Assembly: GCA_002007465.1 (NCBI GenBank) | Contig: LNAC01000036.1 | Span: 260,881 to 324,880 of the forward strand | Origin: Ailurus styani | Lineage: Eukaryota > Chordata > Mammalia > Carnivora > Ailuridae | DNA length: 64,000 nucleotides | Direction: 5' to 3' | Part shown: piece after piece, positions 1-11,874 of the stretch | Layout: the number at the start of each line of letters is the position of its first letter | Position numbering within the stretch: position 1 is the stretch's first letter | Position numbers and translations under genes: made by a program | Notes under the pieces: generated by a model | The model's input: the letters and a program-made list of their open reading frames with translations, nothing else | Database searches by the model: none | What the model was told of the DNA's origin: nothing

Positions 1-787
1 AAACTTCTACCTATGCAGTTTGATGTACAGAACAGGAACTCATACCATTTTGATAAGTATTGTGTAAAAATCAGATTTTCAAGTATATCTCCCATTTAGT
101 GAAATGTCCAGATTATCCAGCCCCCTCTTAGGGGACACGATCCACATTCACAAACTGAAGACTCTTAGAAATCCTACTGCAATGACTATTTTTTGTTTGT
201 CCTAGGATTTCTCAAATGTAATTATGTTTTTGTTTTGTTTTACTCAAACACCAACTTCATCTTTGCAGATTCATTTATGTGATGAAATAGAATATGAGCA
301 TTTCTACTGGAACCAACAAACAGAATTTTTAAAAAGTGAAAGAATATGGTCAAATCTAATTTAAACCCTTTCTTCTTGATGGAGACATATTAAGGCTAAC
401 ATCTTCTATTTATTGAACATCTATACTACATACAGCTCTGTGATAAGTGTAATTAGAAATAAAACAGTAGAATAAATCATATATCTTATTCACACAGAGC
501 TAATTGAAGAGAGAAATTTAACACATGGAGATAATTAGGTGATGTGACCTACTGTATAGGACAGTATCTAAGGAAGTGATAAAATGTGGGGAAGCTGTCA
601 AGTCAATTGACATTCAGGAAAGAAAAAGCACAAGGAAGGTCACAATGGTTAGAGAAAACCATGTGCAAGAAGTAAAGTTGTTTGTTAGGCTTCTTTCCTT
701 ATTTAGGAGAGAGGGATTGTAAATAAATTACCTTCCATTGGGTTATTTCAATAATCTACTGAGTAGTGTCTTGATCTCTAATCTTCT
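1..787. other. AT-rich non-coding stretch, possible old L1 relic
   Basis: No credible coding frame. Positions about 405-680 (start TTTATTGAACATCTATACTAC, then CACAGAGCTAATTGAAGAGA) resemble the very old L1M-type 3' UTR pattern seen more clearly elsewhere in the window, but the match is weak. The rest is unassigned. Confidence 0.4.
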
Positions 788-803
788 CTCCCCTCAATCT
801 TTA

Positions 804-1008
804 TTTTTTTTTTTAAAGATTTTATTTTTTCATTTGACACAGAGAGAGAGATTACAAGTAGGCAGAGAGGCAGGCAGAGAGAGAGGAGAGAGGAGGAAGC
901 AGGCTCCCTGCTGAGCAGAGAGCCCGATGTGGGCCTCGATCCCAGGACTCTGGGATCATGACCTGAGCCGAAGGCAGCGGCTTTAACCCACTGAGCCACC
1001 CAGGCGCC
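804..1008 (-). mobile_element. Young carnivore SINE (Can-SINE/SINEC), antisense
   Basis: The complement of the tRNA-derived head (CACTGAGCCACCCAGGCGCC) lies at the right end and the poly(A)-derived T-run plus AAAGATTTTATTT at the left, so the element reads on the minus strand. A perfect 16-bp target-site duplication (CTCCCCTCAATCTTTA) flanks it at 788-803 and 1009-1024. Can-SINEs are tRNA-derived, transcribed by RNA polymerase III from boxes in the head, and mobilised by L1 proteins. The perfect duplication and near-consensus body mark a recent insertion. It carries the doubled CTCCTCTCTC tract and TTGTAATCTCTCTGTGTC end shared with the copies at 15990 and 41087. Confidence 0.97.
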
Positions 1009-1024
1009 CTCCCCTCAATCTTTA

Positions 1025-2069
1025 AAAATTTCTATTATCAAATAAACTTGACAAAATAGCACATTTAACTACCCATTTTTCTGCTACATCTTAAATGGCT
1101 CCCTAATCATTCTTTTTTTTTCTTTTAATATTTTTTGGGGGTGGGGTCAATACCTATTTGTAGAGCTTATTAGGCACCACATCCTGGTAGAACAGAGTCC
1201 CTGAAAAAAGAAACTTCCAGGCTGATGGGAAGGCTACAGTGAAAAAAGAGGACTCATTAAAGGATGACCTCCATGCCTGCAAAATCCATTCCACTTACTC
1301 ATTAAAAGTCTTCTCCCTTTGCTTTGCGGGACACAATTCTCCCTCTTAATCTCCTTTGCTGAAAATATCCAGGAATGCTCTCCTCACTGGCACTCAACTA
1401 CACACGTTACATTTATCTCCCAGGTTCCATTTTCAGTGGTGAGTTTGTGATCTCAAGGTCAGATATGAACAACCAGTAGTTAGGCAGAAGTTCTGATAAA
1501 GGTGTAAAGGGTAGAGAGTGCATTATTTTATAAATAAAGAAAATAGTCCTTGAAGGTTCAAATGTTGGAAATGAAAAATATTTAAACCAGTTCAACAACT
1601 ACATTGTCTTTAGATGAAAACAGTTATGGGGGGAGGTCAATAGAGTATTAACCTAATTTGACCTTGGTCATATTTATTGAACATAGAAATGATTGAGTAC
1701 TTTAAGGGAAAAAAGACTCATTTGGGAGAGTTTTTATACTGCATGCCTTTAAACATTCAATTGTCTTTCTTGAGGTCATTGTCATCCTCTGTAAAATGAA
1801 TGGAACTATAATACATCAGTTGCTTTTAAATAGCACTTCACAGAACACTTCCCAGTTGCTGCTAATGGAGGGGATGAAGAGAAAGGTCTGTGAGCAGTGT
1901 CACAGGCTCCCCACCATCACTACACCCATCACTTACTTTTAATCCTCCAAAAACTGTTGTATGTGTTGAGGTTTCAAGTAAACTACACTTGAAAGAAACT
2001 TTTTTTTTTTGGCTGAAAATCTTCATGAACAGTTTTGCTCAACATTTTTCAGATTTCCCTTCTTGTATT
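1025..2069. other. Unassigned non-coding sequence
   Basis: Contains T-rich runs near 1111-1135 and 2000-2010. A short piece at 1765-1840 (CATCCTCTGTAAAATGAATGG) looks like the conserved MIR core, but is too short to call firmly. No credible reading frame. Confidence 0.4.
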
Positions 2070-2195
2070 TTATTTTATTTATTTATTTTTAAAGATTTTT
2101 TTTTTAAGTAATCTCTACACCCAACATGGGGCTCAAACTCACAGTCCTGAGATCAAGAGTCATGCACCACCAACTGAGCCAGCCAGGCACCCTCT
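2070..2195 (-). mobile_element. Older Can-SINE fragment, antisense
   Basis: Shows the reversed SINE signature: T-rich tail, AAAGATTTTTTTTTTTAAGTA, GGGGCTCAAACTCAC, then CAACTGAGCC and CCAGGCACCC. It is about 120 bp, lacking the central pyrimidine-rich body of full copies. Imperfect flanking CCCTTCT-type repeats (near 2058 and 2197) may be the decayed target duplication. Confidence 0.85.
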
Positions 2196-3469
2196 ACCCT
2201 TCTATATAAACTATAAAGTTTATAAGGTGATGTGTTTCATTTAAAAAGCTGCACATTTAAATATGGCCAATAGAATTCCATGACCAAAAAAGGAAAGGTA
2301 GAAAGGTCACTTTGAAGTCTTCTAAATAGGGTAAAGATAATACCAGAATACTATACTCTCTTCTGTGTAAAAAGAACACAGAGTTTTTGATCTGTAACAT
2401 TTTGTCTACAATTTCAGAGAAATCATTTATATATAGGAATTCAGGTATTGCTAAGTTGTCTTTGCCACCACATGACGAACCTGAAAATCTGTAAGAAATA
2501 AAATTCAATACTATCAATGTTTGCAGTGGGAAGATGTGTTTCCATATCATGGCACTTTCTACCTTCTGGAAAGTTCCTGAAAGGTCTATGTTGAGTATAT
2601 GGAGTAGTCTTTTAGAGTCTGTTATTCATATAAGTTAGGCTCATAAATTCTGGAATTGAGGAAGGTAGAAACTAATTTTGCCAGCCTTTTCATTCATGAT
2701 GGTTTTATAATCACACTGCAAAATGATCACTCTTTTCTCCAATGCTGATAGTGCAGAAAATTGGCACATGTCCAGCACCGAGATTCTCAATGAAGAATTA
2801 TAAACACTCTTACAAGGGCACTTATGGGATAGTGATGAAGATGTCCTCAAGATTGTTTCCTAAATGAGTTAGGTACTCCATATATAGAAAGAAATATATA
2901 CAGACGATCATTAAACCAATTTCCCACACTGTGCCCACCTACTTATCACTATACTCAAACCACGTTAAATCTTCCTGATCAGTTAAGGGAGAATGTGGTA
3001 AGTGGTACAAAGTTAAGGAATTTGAAATTGTCTCTTCTAACCACTCAGCTTCCTTATAACCACAAATGTGCACTTCATGGCCTTAATAAAAAATAAAGGG
3101 ACTTCTTCTTCACCCACAGTGAAGAAACTAATAAAGAGCAATAACTTTCTCTGATCCTACTCTAAAATGGTCCCATATCTACTTTTTCTGATTATTTCCT
3201 TTGTGACCTAGTTTGTTGACTTACTCATGGCCCAACCTTCTCTGAAGTCACACTTGGACCACTGCATTCTATTCTTCTCCCTATTCTGAAATTGAGTAAC
3301 CAAAAGGGATGTTGAAAACCCTGAAAACCCCAAAGCTAACCACAGAAATGAACCCACTAACATTCTCAGCCCTGACTGGACAATGAGAATAAACTTACTA
3401 GAACTTGGAGAGGTGAAGTTTTATTTTAGGATAGGATACAGAAACTATGGCCAAGAAAGGTGCTTGTTC
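2196..3469. other. Unassigned non-coding sequence
   Basis: Nothing recognisable. The minus-strand open frames (for example 2257-2550) have no domain character, no splice context that I can see and no compositional bias, so I treat them as chance. Confidence 0.45.
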
Positions 3470-4111
3470 CTAAGTGTCTGTCAAGAGATGAATGGGTAAG
3501 AAACATATACCATATATATGTATTTGAATATTATGTAGCTTCATAATTCATTATATCAATAGATGAATGGGTAAGAAACATACAGTGTATATATATATAT
3601 ACACACTATATATATATGTATGTATGTATAGAGAATATTATGCAGATGTACAAAAGGGGGAGCTTTTGCCATTTGGTGACAACATGCATGGACCTGAAGG
3701 GTAGTATGCTAAGTGAAATAAGTCAGACTGAGAAAGACAAATGCCATGTCATTTCATTCATATGTGGCATCTAATAATCAAGTCAATAAACAAAAAAAAG
3801 TAGAATTAGACCTGTAAATACAGAGAACAAATTGATGCTTGCCAGAGGGGAGTGGGGCAGGGGCATTAACAAAAAGAGTAAAGGCGGGTAGGAGATACAC
3901 ACTTCCAGTTATGGAATGAGTAAGTCATGGGAATAAACAGCACAGCATAGTGATGATAGTCAATGATATTGTAATAGTATCACACGGTGATATATGGTAG
4001 CTACACATGTGGAACATGGCATCATATGTAGAGAAGTTGGACAGTATGGCATACACCTTAAACTAATGTAACATCCTGTGTCAACCATACTCAAATTAAA
4101 AAAAATTTTAA
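3470..4111 (+). mobile_element. LINE-1 3' end (carnivore L1), 5'-truncated
   Basis: The order of blocks matches the end of a carnivore L1: GAATATTATG near 3632, AACATGCATGGACCTGAAGG, GTATGCTAAGTGAAATAAG, a CATATGTGGCATCTAATAA block, AATACAGAGAACAAATTGAT, GCCAGAGGGGAGTGGG, and the closing CTTAAACTAATGTAACAT plus an A-rich tail. The protein-coding part is almost gone; this is the ORF2 end and 3' UTR. Substitutions are numerous, so the copy is dead and not very recent. Confidence 0.9.
3485..3625. repeat. 76-bp partial tandem duplication with (TA)n inside L1
   Basis: The 22-base block beginning AGATGAATGGGTAAGAAACA occurs at 3485 and again at 3561, an offset of 76 bp. Each copy runs into TATATA microsatellite (about 3506-3522 and 3583-3625). 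Slippage in the TA-rich L1 segment is the likely cause. Confidence 0.85.
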
Positions 4112-4284
4112 AAGATGAGTAAAGTGGCTGTTCTCTTTGATTTTGCAGAATCTCAGTACTTACCAGAGGATAGAATAAGGACATGGAGAGAAGTAGCCAA
4201 GAACAAAGAAAGTAGAAAAGTGTTCAACTGTTTATTGATTAGGCATGATGGGATGTTGTTTTCACATGTTTGTAGGAGATGTCA

Positions 4285-4400
4285 ATGAAATAAGTGCTAG
4301 TGTTATCACCATTCCACAAATTAAGAAACTGAGGCTCTTAAATATAAAGTAACTCAACCAAAATTATGTTTTCACGTGATTACATAGCCCGACATTGATA
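4285..4400 (-). mobile_element. MIR SINE fragment, antisense
   Basis: Contains the reversed MIR core: TTATCACCATTCCACAAATT, AAGAAACTGAGGCTC, AAGTAACTCAACCAAAATTA, then decayed 5' sequence. MIR is an ancient mammal-wide tRNA-derived SINE; divergence here is heavy, as expected. Confidence 0.72.
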
Positions 4401-5099
4401 CTCCATGGCTGGTGGGTAAGTGCCATCCGATGTCATTTCTGGCAGGAGCCGAGAAACATGATCACTCATTTGCAGTGACAGGGTTCCTGCAAAATTCTCC
4501 AATCACCTCCATTGTTACAGTTTCGCAAAATTCTACTTTCAAATACCATCGAAATATTCCCCTCAATTTTCCTGGAATCCTTATCCTTCAATTTTCTCTC
4601 ACCTCCAGAAATATCATTACCTATGAACAATATAGGCAACTGTCACTTTTTGTTGGGACTTTCATTCCATCCACCAGACAGCTATGTTCAGGGGCAATAT
4701 TTTCCAGCTTACTCTTATTTCCTGTGCACGCATTTAGAGAAATTCTTCTTTTTAACTACAAAATTCTATCTGATTCAATCCAATCAATCACATTCAATTC
4801 AACAATCAAGAAGATTTCAATGTTTCTTATACTTATGATGTAGGTAACACCCACGGCATCATGCTTTCCAGAAATTATGAACCGATGCTATCCTCAACTA
4901 CAGGGAGGTGAAAACATTTCCTGAACACACCTGACAGGAAAAAAGGTATATACTTGGCCCAAGATACTAGGAGATACAGTCTATTAAATTCTCTTTCATG
5001 GAAGGAGATATAGCAGATAAACATGTGAAATAATTCTCTAACCACACAGCACTGAAAACTTTTGTAAACCTGTCTACCATGCAAAAAAAGAAAAAACAA
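4401..5099. other. Unassigned sequence with a spurious 143-codon frame
   Basis: An open frame runs on the plus strand at 4412-4843, overlapped by a second one in another frame (4512-4838). Neither shows a recognisable domain, signal peptide or splice structure; two overlapping frames over AT-rich sequence argue for chance. Confidence 0.45.
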
Positions 5100-6330
5100 A
5101 TTTTACCTGTTATACAGTTGCTCATTCAACTGATGCGTATTGGGTGCTCTCATTTGCTAGAAGCTATACTAAGTTCTAAGTACACACTAGCTAATGACCA
5201 TGATATGGTTCCGGTCTTCTTAGTTCTGACACAGTGTGTTGGGGGGGTAGAAAGCAACAGCTTAAATGTGCACATAAATGCATACACACACATGTGCGCG
5301 TATATACAATAGATATGTACACATATATTAAGTTTATATGTAACTTTTAACACATGTTTAAATATTGTGGAAGGTGTTTTCTGGTTGGCTGTGTAAGGCT
5401 GCACAAGTGTCCTGCACAAAGTGTCCAAGCATAGGGGCACAAGGGGAGGGGGAAATTGAGCCTGCCTGCCTAGGCCTGCCATGGTCATGGTGTTGAGCTG
5501 TGCCAGCTGGGAGGAAGGACTATTACTTGTTCACACAGAGAGGATGCCTTTTTGTAATCCATCACCCGGAGGAGAAATATTTTTCTAAATTGTTCGGAGA
5601 CACTCAAAGAAAGAGAGTTCTAAAGTACTCTGAAGAAATATTTTAAGGATCTATGGAAGAAAATAATAAGAGAGCCCAACTTCATCGGGTTATTGGGAAA
5701 GACCTCAAACCAGTAAAATGGCATTTCAGCTAACCTTCAAGGGCAAGAAGTTAACCAAGTCAACAGAGAAATAAGGATGGGTAAGGCAGAGTCACGGGTA
5801 GAAAGTCCCCAAATTGGGAGAGCATTTGAATGATTTGAAGGAAGGCAAGATGAGGGTAACTAGCCTGTAGTGGGACAAGGAGAATTTAACAAGAGGTGAA
5901 GCTGGAGAGATGGGCAGGTGGCAAATCACCCAGCAGCTTACAGGACACTGTGGTGTCTCTTTTTATTGTTAGTTGATTGAGAAGTCACATCTTAACGCAA
6001 GGATGAACGTAAGTGCTGACATTGAGGAGGTAGATGGAAAGACAAGTTTGGAGCACAAAATCAAGTTTTCTCTTGGAGACATAATTCTAGGTATCATGAG
6101 CACATAAGTGCTACTTGGTGGTGAGATGGCATAGTAACTGACAATATAAAAGAAGGCCCCAAACTGTACTAATGGTAGAAGAGAAGATGAAAAAACTGGG
6201 AGTGAATGCAGGGCTACAAAAGAAAGCCCAAGGGAAGGGGCTTTCCTGGAGGACAAGAGAAGAGAGGTTTTAAGAGTCATCTACTTGATTAAAGGAGCTG
6301 AGTGATCTAGGTGGACACAGACTAAAAATA
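5100..6330 (+). mobile_element. Very old L1M-type 3' UTR relic
   Basis: A spread-out series of blocks follows the order of an old L1 3' UTR: ATTCAACTGATGCGTATTGGG with the decayed 'size-of-range' segment (5120-5230), GATTTGAAGGAAGGCAAGAT (5832 on), TAGCCTGTAGTGGGACAAGG, GATTGAGAAGTCACATCTTA, AGTTTTCTCTTGGAGACATA and GGGCTTTCCTGGAGGACAAG. About 5350-5780 is not matched. Family assignment is tentative because divergence is extreme. Confidence 0.5.
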
Positions 6331-6986
6331 TCCATTGAGTTTCTCCTTGGTGACTCTAGTAAGTGCACAGAGCAGTAGAGTGAATTGAACGAAGTGGAAT
6401 GAACCAAAGTGGATGAAAGAAATGACCCAAGTTTAGGAAATATGAACAGTTGATATAAACGAAGAACTTTTTTCTTTCCTCACTGAATGCTTCTGTATTC
6501 CAAATGTGTGGGTGAAGAAACCCTTCAGGTCTCAGGTGGACACCAACTATACAACCCGATTCAGTTCTGCTACTATCCACCCAGAGATGGCATGAGATAC
6601 ACAGATAAAGTGCTCAGTCTCACTCACAAAACTGCCTGCACCTCAGATGTTAATGGCAAGTCTAGCTTGTGACCTATGCTTCTCACCAACCAGCCTTAGG
6701 TTGGAAGTTCTTACAACTCCCTCCACCAGTTTGATCACTTGTAGAACAGCATACAAAACTCAGTATTACTAACAGCTGACATTCTATTGCTCACTGATGG
6801 GAAAGGATATTTCAAACGATACAAATGAACAGCTAGATAGAAGAGATGCACAGGACAAGGTATTGGGGCCATCGGGGGCAGGGCATCCATACCCTCCTCC
6901 AGGTGAACCTCCCTATCAGAACCTCCCCAGGTTCAGCAACCTGGGAGTTCTCCAATGACGCCCAATTCCTGGACCTTAGGAAGTTG
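6331..6986. other. Unassigned non-coding sequence
   Basis: I see no repeat family, exon or RNA gene. The small plus-strand frames here (6487-6672, 6846-7034) start in unique sequence, and the second runs into the SINE tail. Confidence 0.4.
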
Positions 6987-7174
6987 GTTTTTTGTTTTGT
7001 TTTGTTTTTTAAAGATTTTTTTTTTTTATTTTAAAGAGAGAGAGAGCACACACAGGAATGCATGTAGGGGAATGGGGGAGGGGCAGAGGGAGAAGAAGAG
7101 AACCTCAAGCAGGCGCCCCACTGAGTGCAGAGCCTGACACAGGGCTCAATCTCATGACCCTGAGACCATGACCT
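6987..7174 (-). mobile_element. Older Can-SINE, antisense, head missing
   Basis: From left to right: T-rich tail, AAAGATTTTTTTTTT, GAGAGAGAGAGCAC, GGGGAGGGGCAGAGGGAGAA, GCAGAGCCTGACACAGGGCT, GACCATGACCT. The sequence stops before the tRNA-like head that should follow, so about 45 bp of the 5' end is absent. No target duplication is visible. Confidence 0.92.
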
Positions 7175-8309
7175 TTTGATTGGTTAAATTTTTGGCCATT
7201 GATGATAGGTTCAACATCCAGCCTCTCTCTTCCTTTTAATCACATGGTTAGTTACCCGGGAAATCAGCCCCCACCCTTAGGGCTTTCCAAGAATTACATC
7301 ATTAACATGAACTCCAGTATAGTTAAAAAAGGCTTATTAAAATAATAAAAGTCATTTTTACCATTTAAGGAATTACAAGGGTTTTAGGAGCTGTCAGGAA
7401 CAGAGACAAAGTCCAAATACGTATTTCTTATAAATCACAGTATCACAATAGATCCAAACAATTTTTGGCTTACCTTCAGGGGCATACTTCTTAGAGAACT
7501 GATTTTAGGAGTATATCAAATTCTGTATTTGTTTATTTAAATATTGAAGACACTGGATCCCATGTTATTAGAGATAAGCCAGTTGAATAAAGAAAGGTTG
7601 AGGCTGTGATCTAGAGAAGCTGTAAGGAATTGGGTTTTGATAGGAGTGGCCCATTTTCTCATTTGTAATAAAACTGAACTAATGGTCTATGTATTCATTC
7701 TTTCAAAAAATAAAAAGGAAATAATTTGTCAGAATCTTACTGTTTATAGGCCCTGTGCTAGATCTGGACACGTGGACTTTAACAAAATCAACATGGTCAC
7801 TACCCTCGCGGAGCTTTCATTCAGTTGCAAGAGACAGGATGAAGGAAAGCAAACTTGCCCCCTCAATATATACCCCATAGGCAGAAGGATGATTTTAGGC
7901 TGATTATTTCTGAGAAAAAGCAGACACAGGGAGAGCTATGGAAACTGAGAAGTTACCCTTTTGTACCTGACATTTACATTTATAAAGAAAATCTTCCTCT
8001 GTAAGGGTGTACCAGGAAGAGGAAAAGACTAACTCTCTAGAAACTCTTACCAATGCCAAAGACAGGAATTTAAATCTGCCTAACAATCATACCCTAGTTT
8101 ATTATGCTTTTTGTGGTAACCTCCAAGAACTACGCTCCACCCCACCCCTCCCCTGCAAAACAAAAACAAAAACAAAAGCACATCTTTCTTTTTGTTTTTA
8201 GCTAGAGATGGTATTTAAGGTGGGGGCCTGGGGCATTTCAGGGAGTTATTCAGTTTTCCTGGGTCTCATGTATTCAGAAGATATACATGTTATTTAACAT
8301 TTGGTTTGG
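7175..8309. other. Unassigned non-coding sequence
   Basis: Only a short (AAAAC)n run at about 8157-8178 stands out. The plus-strand frame at 7637-7903 is not recognisable as any protein. Confidence 0.4.
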
Positions 8310-8362
8310 TTTTCCCGTTTTTGTTTGTTTTTGTTTTGTTTTTTTGTTTTTTTGTTTTTTTT
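8310..8362. repeat. (TTTTG)n / T-rich tract
   Basis: Imperfect repeats of TTTTTG and TTTGTT ending in an eight-base T run; compatible with the reversed tail of a retroposed sequence, but the adjoining 8363-8700 sequence is not a family I recognise. Confidence 0.8.
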
Positions 8363-9394
8363 AATGGGAGGCAGTGGGAGAAGGGATGGGGAACGCCTCA
8401 GCCAAGAACACAGAATGGTAGAGGTAAAATGATTTTTTTCCTTCTCCACATACACAATAGAGAAAAACAAACAAGTAAGTGAAATGACAGAAAGACAGAC
8501 AGACAGACAAAGGGCGAGCGAGCAGGTTTTGGAGTGAAAGGAATGAGGGCAGAGCTTAGAGCAGTCAGAGACTTCTCTGACAAGGTGGCATTTGCTTCCA
8601 GACCCGAGTGTGGCCGTGACAGGGTGCAGTCTGAAGAAGGCAGAGGAAAGCAAAAAGAAGGGAGATAGAGGTGTTCCTCCTAAACAGAAGCATTTATGTA
8701 CTCCAGCAAGAAGCAGACGCTGTTGTAGCTACTCATGGTTTAAAATCATTAAAAATAATAATAATAATAATAATGTCAGCTTACTTAAGGAAGAAATCTG
8801 CTGATAACATGTCCTGAGACATTTGACCTTGGATTCCCCCATATGCTATTTTTTTCTTCCTGTGCATTTTGAGGGGTACCCTCTCATGGTGTATGCTCTA
8901 TGCCCCTGCTTCAATGCTCGATTTAAAAAAAAATCATCTGGATGTTGTACAAAACTTGTTCTCAAATATATTACACATATCACTTCAGTCTCCAGTAACT
9001 TGTGAAATGTTGTAACCTGATGTTTCAGCTGCTCCAAAGTTCCCTGGTTCTTCAGGAATGTTTTACATTTCATTAGTATAATGACAGAGTTTACAGTTAT
9101 CCTCAGTATGTAATTACATCCATTAATAGTAACAGTGCATTTTTACATTAATTATAATGAGAATTAATGGGTGGTTATATGAGTTTTCAGCTACATGGAA
9201 AAGTTTTGCTACCAATTACTCTTGTATGGCTGAACATGAATTTATGCACAAATTTATTTGGGTAATTATTTTAGGAAATTATGAGATTTCAAGTTCCAGT
9301 AACCATGAATTACAAAAATTAGGAAAAAAAAATATAGGGTGGGAAATTAGTGTTTGGAATTCTGAAAGGAAGAAAGGGAGTTCATTATAAGAGG
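8363..9394. other. Unassigned sequence with two microsatellites
   Basis: Holds (GACA)4 at 8494-8509 and (AAT)n at 8751-8774. Region 8363-8700 has moderate GC and purine-rich plus strand; I see no gene in it. From 8900 on the sequence is AT-rich and featureless. Confidence 0.5.
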
Positions 9395-9620
9395 AGGCAA
9401 TTTGGCATGGGGACTCAGGAGGTGAACACAGACAGACCTGAATTAGAATCCACTATCAGCCACTTACTAGCTTTTATTTAAACCCTCCCACCCTTTTCTT
9501 CCACACGTTAAGGTTCATGATAACTACTGCCCTGAGCTGTACCCATGTGAAGAGATGATTTTGTAAATTATTAGCATGTTGCCTGGGACATCTTAAGTAC
9601 TCAATAAATGCTAGTTACAT
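9395..9620 (+). mobile_element. MIR SINE
   Basis: Blocks in MIR order: GACCTGAATTAGAATCCACT, CAGCCACTTACTAGC, a diverged middle, GTTCATGATAACTACTGCCC, ATTATTAGCATGTTGCCTGG and the closing AAGTACTCAATAAATGCTAG. Confidence 0.82.
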
Positions 9621-10644
9621 ATATGGAAAATAGGGAGGCAAGGTTTATGCAATAAAAGCTTAGGAAATAATATGTGCTTCCTTAAAGACATAAGAGAAAG
9701 TAAATGCATGGCAAATAGAACTATACTTTTTGATATCTGCAAGAGAATATGGACCACGAGTGAAAGTGAGGCTGAACAAAGCAGGAGGTGGTTGTGAAAA
9801 CTCTATTTCATGACCTATAAAATGAGAAAGGCATCACAATTTTGAATGGAAGACCAACCACAGTTAGAAGATCAATTCCCTCCTGGCATGCATATTATCC
9901 ATAATAAGGTAAAATGAATTTACAAGCATCCCACTGAAACACAAGGGAGTGAGATACTAGACTTGTTCTAGGTGCCCAGGGCTAGTTGAAGAGAAATTCA
10001 TGTGTAATAGAAATTATTCCTAATTTGGGACTGGCAAAATGTAATTTACATTAAGCCTTATTCCCAGATTATCCCTCAATCTATCTCTCCCTCCCCCTTT
10101 TTGTATCTCTCTCACTCATCTATGTTCTTCAAAGTGACTACGTTTGCCCAAAGGTTTGCAGGAAATTTCTCCCCGTGATGGAAAGAGATGGGAGCTTTTC
10201 ATACATTTTGAAGCATTCAGAATCTTAATTGTCTCATTTTCATTTATGAAATCATCCAATCCTCATGACAGCCAGTGTGGTAGGTTAGGGCAGGGGCTAT
10301 TATTGCCATGTTTGCGACTGGCAAATATTTGCCTCTGACTCTATTAAGCTACATTCTCCTTTCCTCATCCAATTAATCACAAAGGTATTTCCGTTTTTTT
10401 TTAGATCATAAAAACAGGCGGCACGCTACCTGAACAATCAGCATGGCCAGTAACAATTCTGTGTGAATATGTCTTTCTCTTATCTACTGCCTCAATTAAG
10501 AACACATCAGCATTATGAAGAAAATACCTTGACATTTTCCAAATCTTGACAAGGCACAGAGCATTCAATAACAAGATTCACACTGTATTTCCTGCTACAG
10601 GGTCTGTAAGTGTCCCATGCAGATGGCTGTCAAGCAAGCCTGGG
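9621..10644. other. Unassigned sequence with a weak MIR match
   Basis: Positions 10225-10330 (CCAATCCTCATGACAGCCAG, then GGGCTATTATTGCCATG) resemble the reversed MIR centre, at low confidence. Otherwise nothing recognisable. Confidence 0.4.
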
Positions 10645-10841
10645 GGGCGCCTGGGTGGCTCAGTGGGTTAAAGCCTCTGCTTTCGGCTCAGGTCATGATC
10701 TCAGGGTCCTGGGATCGAGGCCCGCATCGGGCTCTCTGCTCAGCAGGGAGCCTGCTTCTCCCTCTCTCTCTGCCTGCCTCTCTGCCTCCTTGTGATCTCT
10801 CTCCCTCTGTGAAATAAATAAATAAATAAAATTAAAAAAAA
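10645..10841 (+). mobile_element. Young Can-SINE
   Basis: Complete copy from GGGCGCCTGGGTGGCTCAGT to an AAATAAATAAATAAATAAAATT-type tail. A perfect 13-bp target duplication (AAGCAAGCCTGGG) sits at 10632-10644 and 10842-10854. Near-consensus head and body point to a recent insertion. Confidence 0.97.
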
Positions 10842-10854
10842 AAGCAAGCCTGGG

Positions 10855-11595
10855 AACAATATTACAAACAAAGCTGCCTGATAGAGCCAGACAAGGAACC
10901 CTCTGTCCTCTGCCTGCAGGTCTGAAATGACCTCTGCTTGAAGCCTTTGTCTTCATTAGTGGAAAATTCTTCACTTCACATTTGGGAGACGTGGGCTCAA
11001 GGGATGCGAGCTAATGTTCTCTAAATTGGGTTTAAAATTAGACCTCAGTCCTAATATCCTGCCATATTGAGCATCTTAAAGGACCCTCATTTCCTCCAAA
11101 GGAAGCCGAATTTAATCTCTCTTCCAGGTGGTCTCTCGGATACGTGTGCCACAGCACAGAGAGAACCTAGACCTCTTCTCCCACCTTCAGCAGCTTCAGT
11201 TTCTGGGTATCCAAATCAGCTTTCCCTCCCGTGAATCACTAAGCAGTGGGGAGATTTTATTTGGGCCTTGAATGGCACCATGTCTATTAGACATATGACC
11301 TCATAAAAAAGCTGGGCCTATTCCAGGGAAAAGGATTTTGAATTCATTAGACAAGCTTCTGTCTTGCTGAGTTCCCAGCTGCAAAGAAACAAAAGGCTGT
11401 ATCAATACAAGAAAGGGTGACTAACCCGCTCTTAAATAGAGGTCGGTGGGCAACAGAAAAATGAAGATTCACGTGGAATGGCCATCAAACAATCTCAAGG
11501 TGTTACTGGGGAGTATTTTCCTTGACTATGCCTCCTTCCCTTCTTGTACTGAAATGTAAATTGGAGGCTTTATAATTATTGAAACAAAATAATGT
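10855..11595. other. Repeat-free block of about 740 bp
   Basis: No interspersed or simple repeat is visible over the whole block, and base composition is more balanced than its surroundings. No open frame of note. It could be ordinary unique DNA or a conserved non-coding element; only cross-species alignment would tell. Confidence 0.4.
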
Positions 11596-11599
11596 ACTT

Positions 11600-11805
11600 A
11601 TTGTTTTTTAAAGATTTGAGAGAGAGAGAGAGGGAGAGAGAGAGAGCATGAGCAAGAAGGGGAGAGGGATGGGAGAGAGAATCCCAAGCAGACTCCACCC
11701 TGAGGGCAGAGCCTGACTTGGGGCTCAATCTCACAATCCTGAGATCACAACCTGAGCTGAAACCAAGAGTCAGATGGTTAACCGACTGAGCCACCCAGGC
11801 ACCCC
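11600..11805 (-). mobile_element. Older Can-SINE, antisense
   Basis: Ends in GACTGAGCCACCCAGGCACC and begins with a TTTTTTAAAGATTTGAGAGA tail junction. The flanks AAAATAATGTAC (about 11587-11598) and AAAGTAATGTAC (11806-11817) are the target duplication with one mismatch. The middle carries the AGAAACCAAGAGTCAGA-like old head variant, unlike the GGGTTAAAGCC young type. Confidence 0.95.
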
Positions 11806-11874
11806 AAAGTAATGTACATTTTATCATAAAACTGTCATTGTAAACAAAGTAACAGAGCAAAGATCATGTGATTT

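Noticed and set aside
3587..3623. Possible origin-like or regulatory TA region
   Set aside because: Simple TA repeat within a duplicated L1 segment explains it.
4412..4843. 143-codon open frame, plus strand
   Set aside because: No domain, overlapped by a 108-codon frame in another phase, AT-rich; expected by chance in mammalian DNA of this size.
10645..10841. tRNA gene in the SINE heads
   Set aside because: The GTGGCTCAGT-type head is tRNA-derived, but the copies have no intact tRNA fold or 3' half; they are SINEs.
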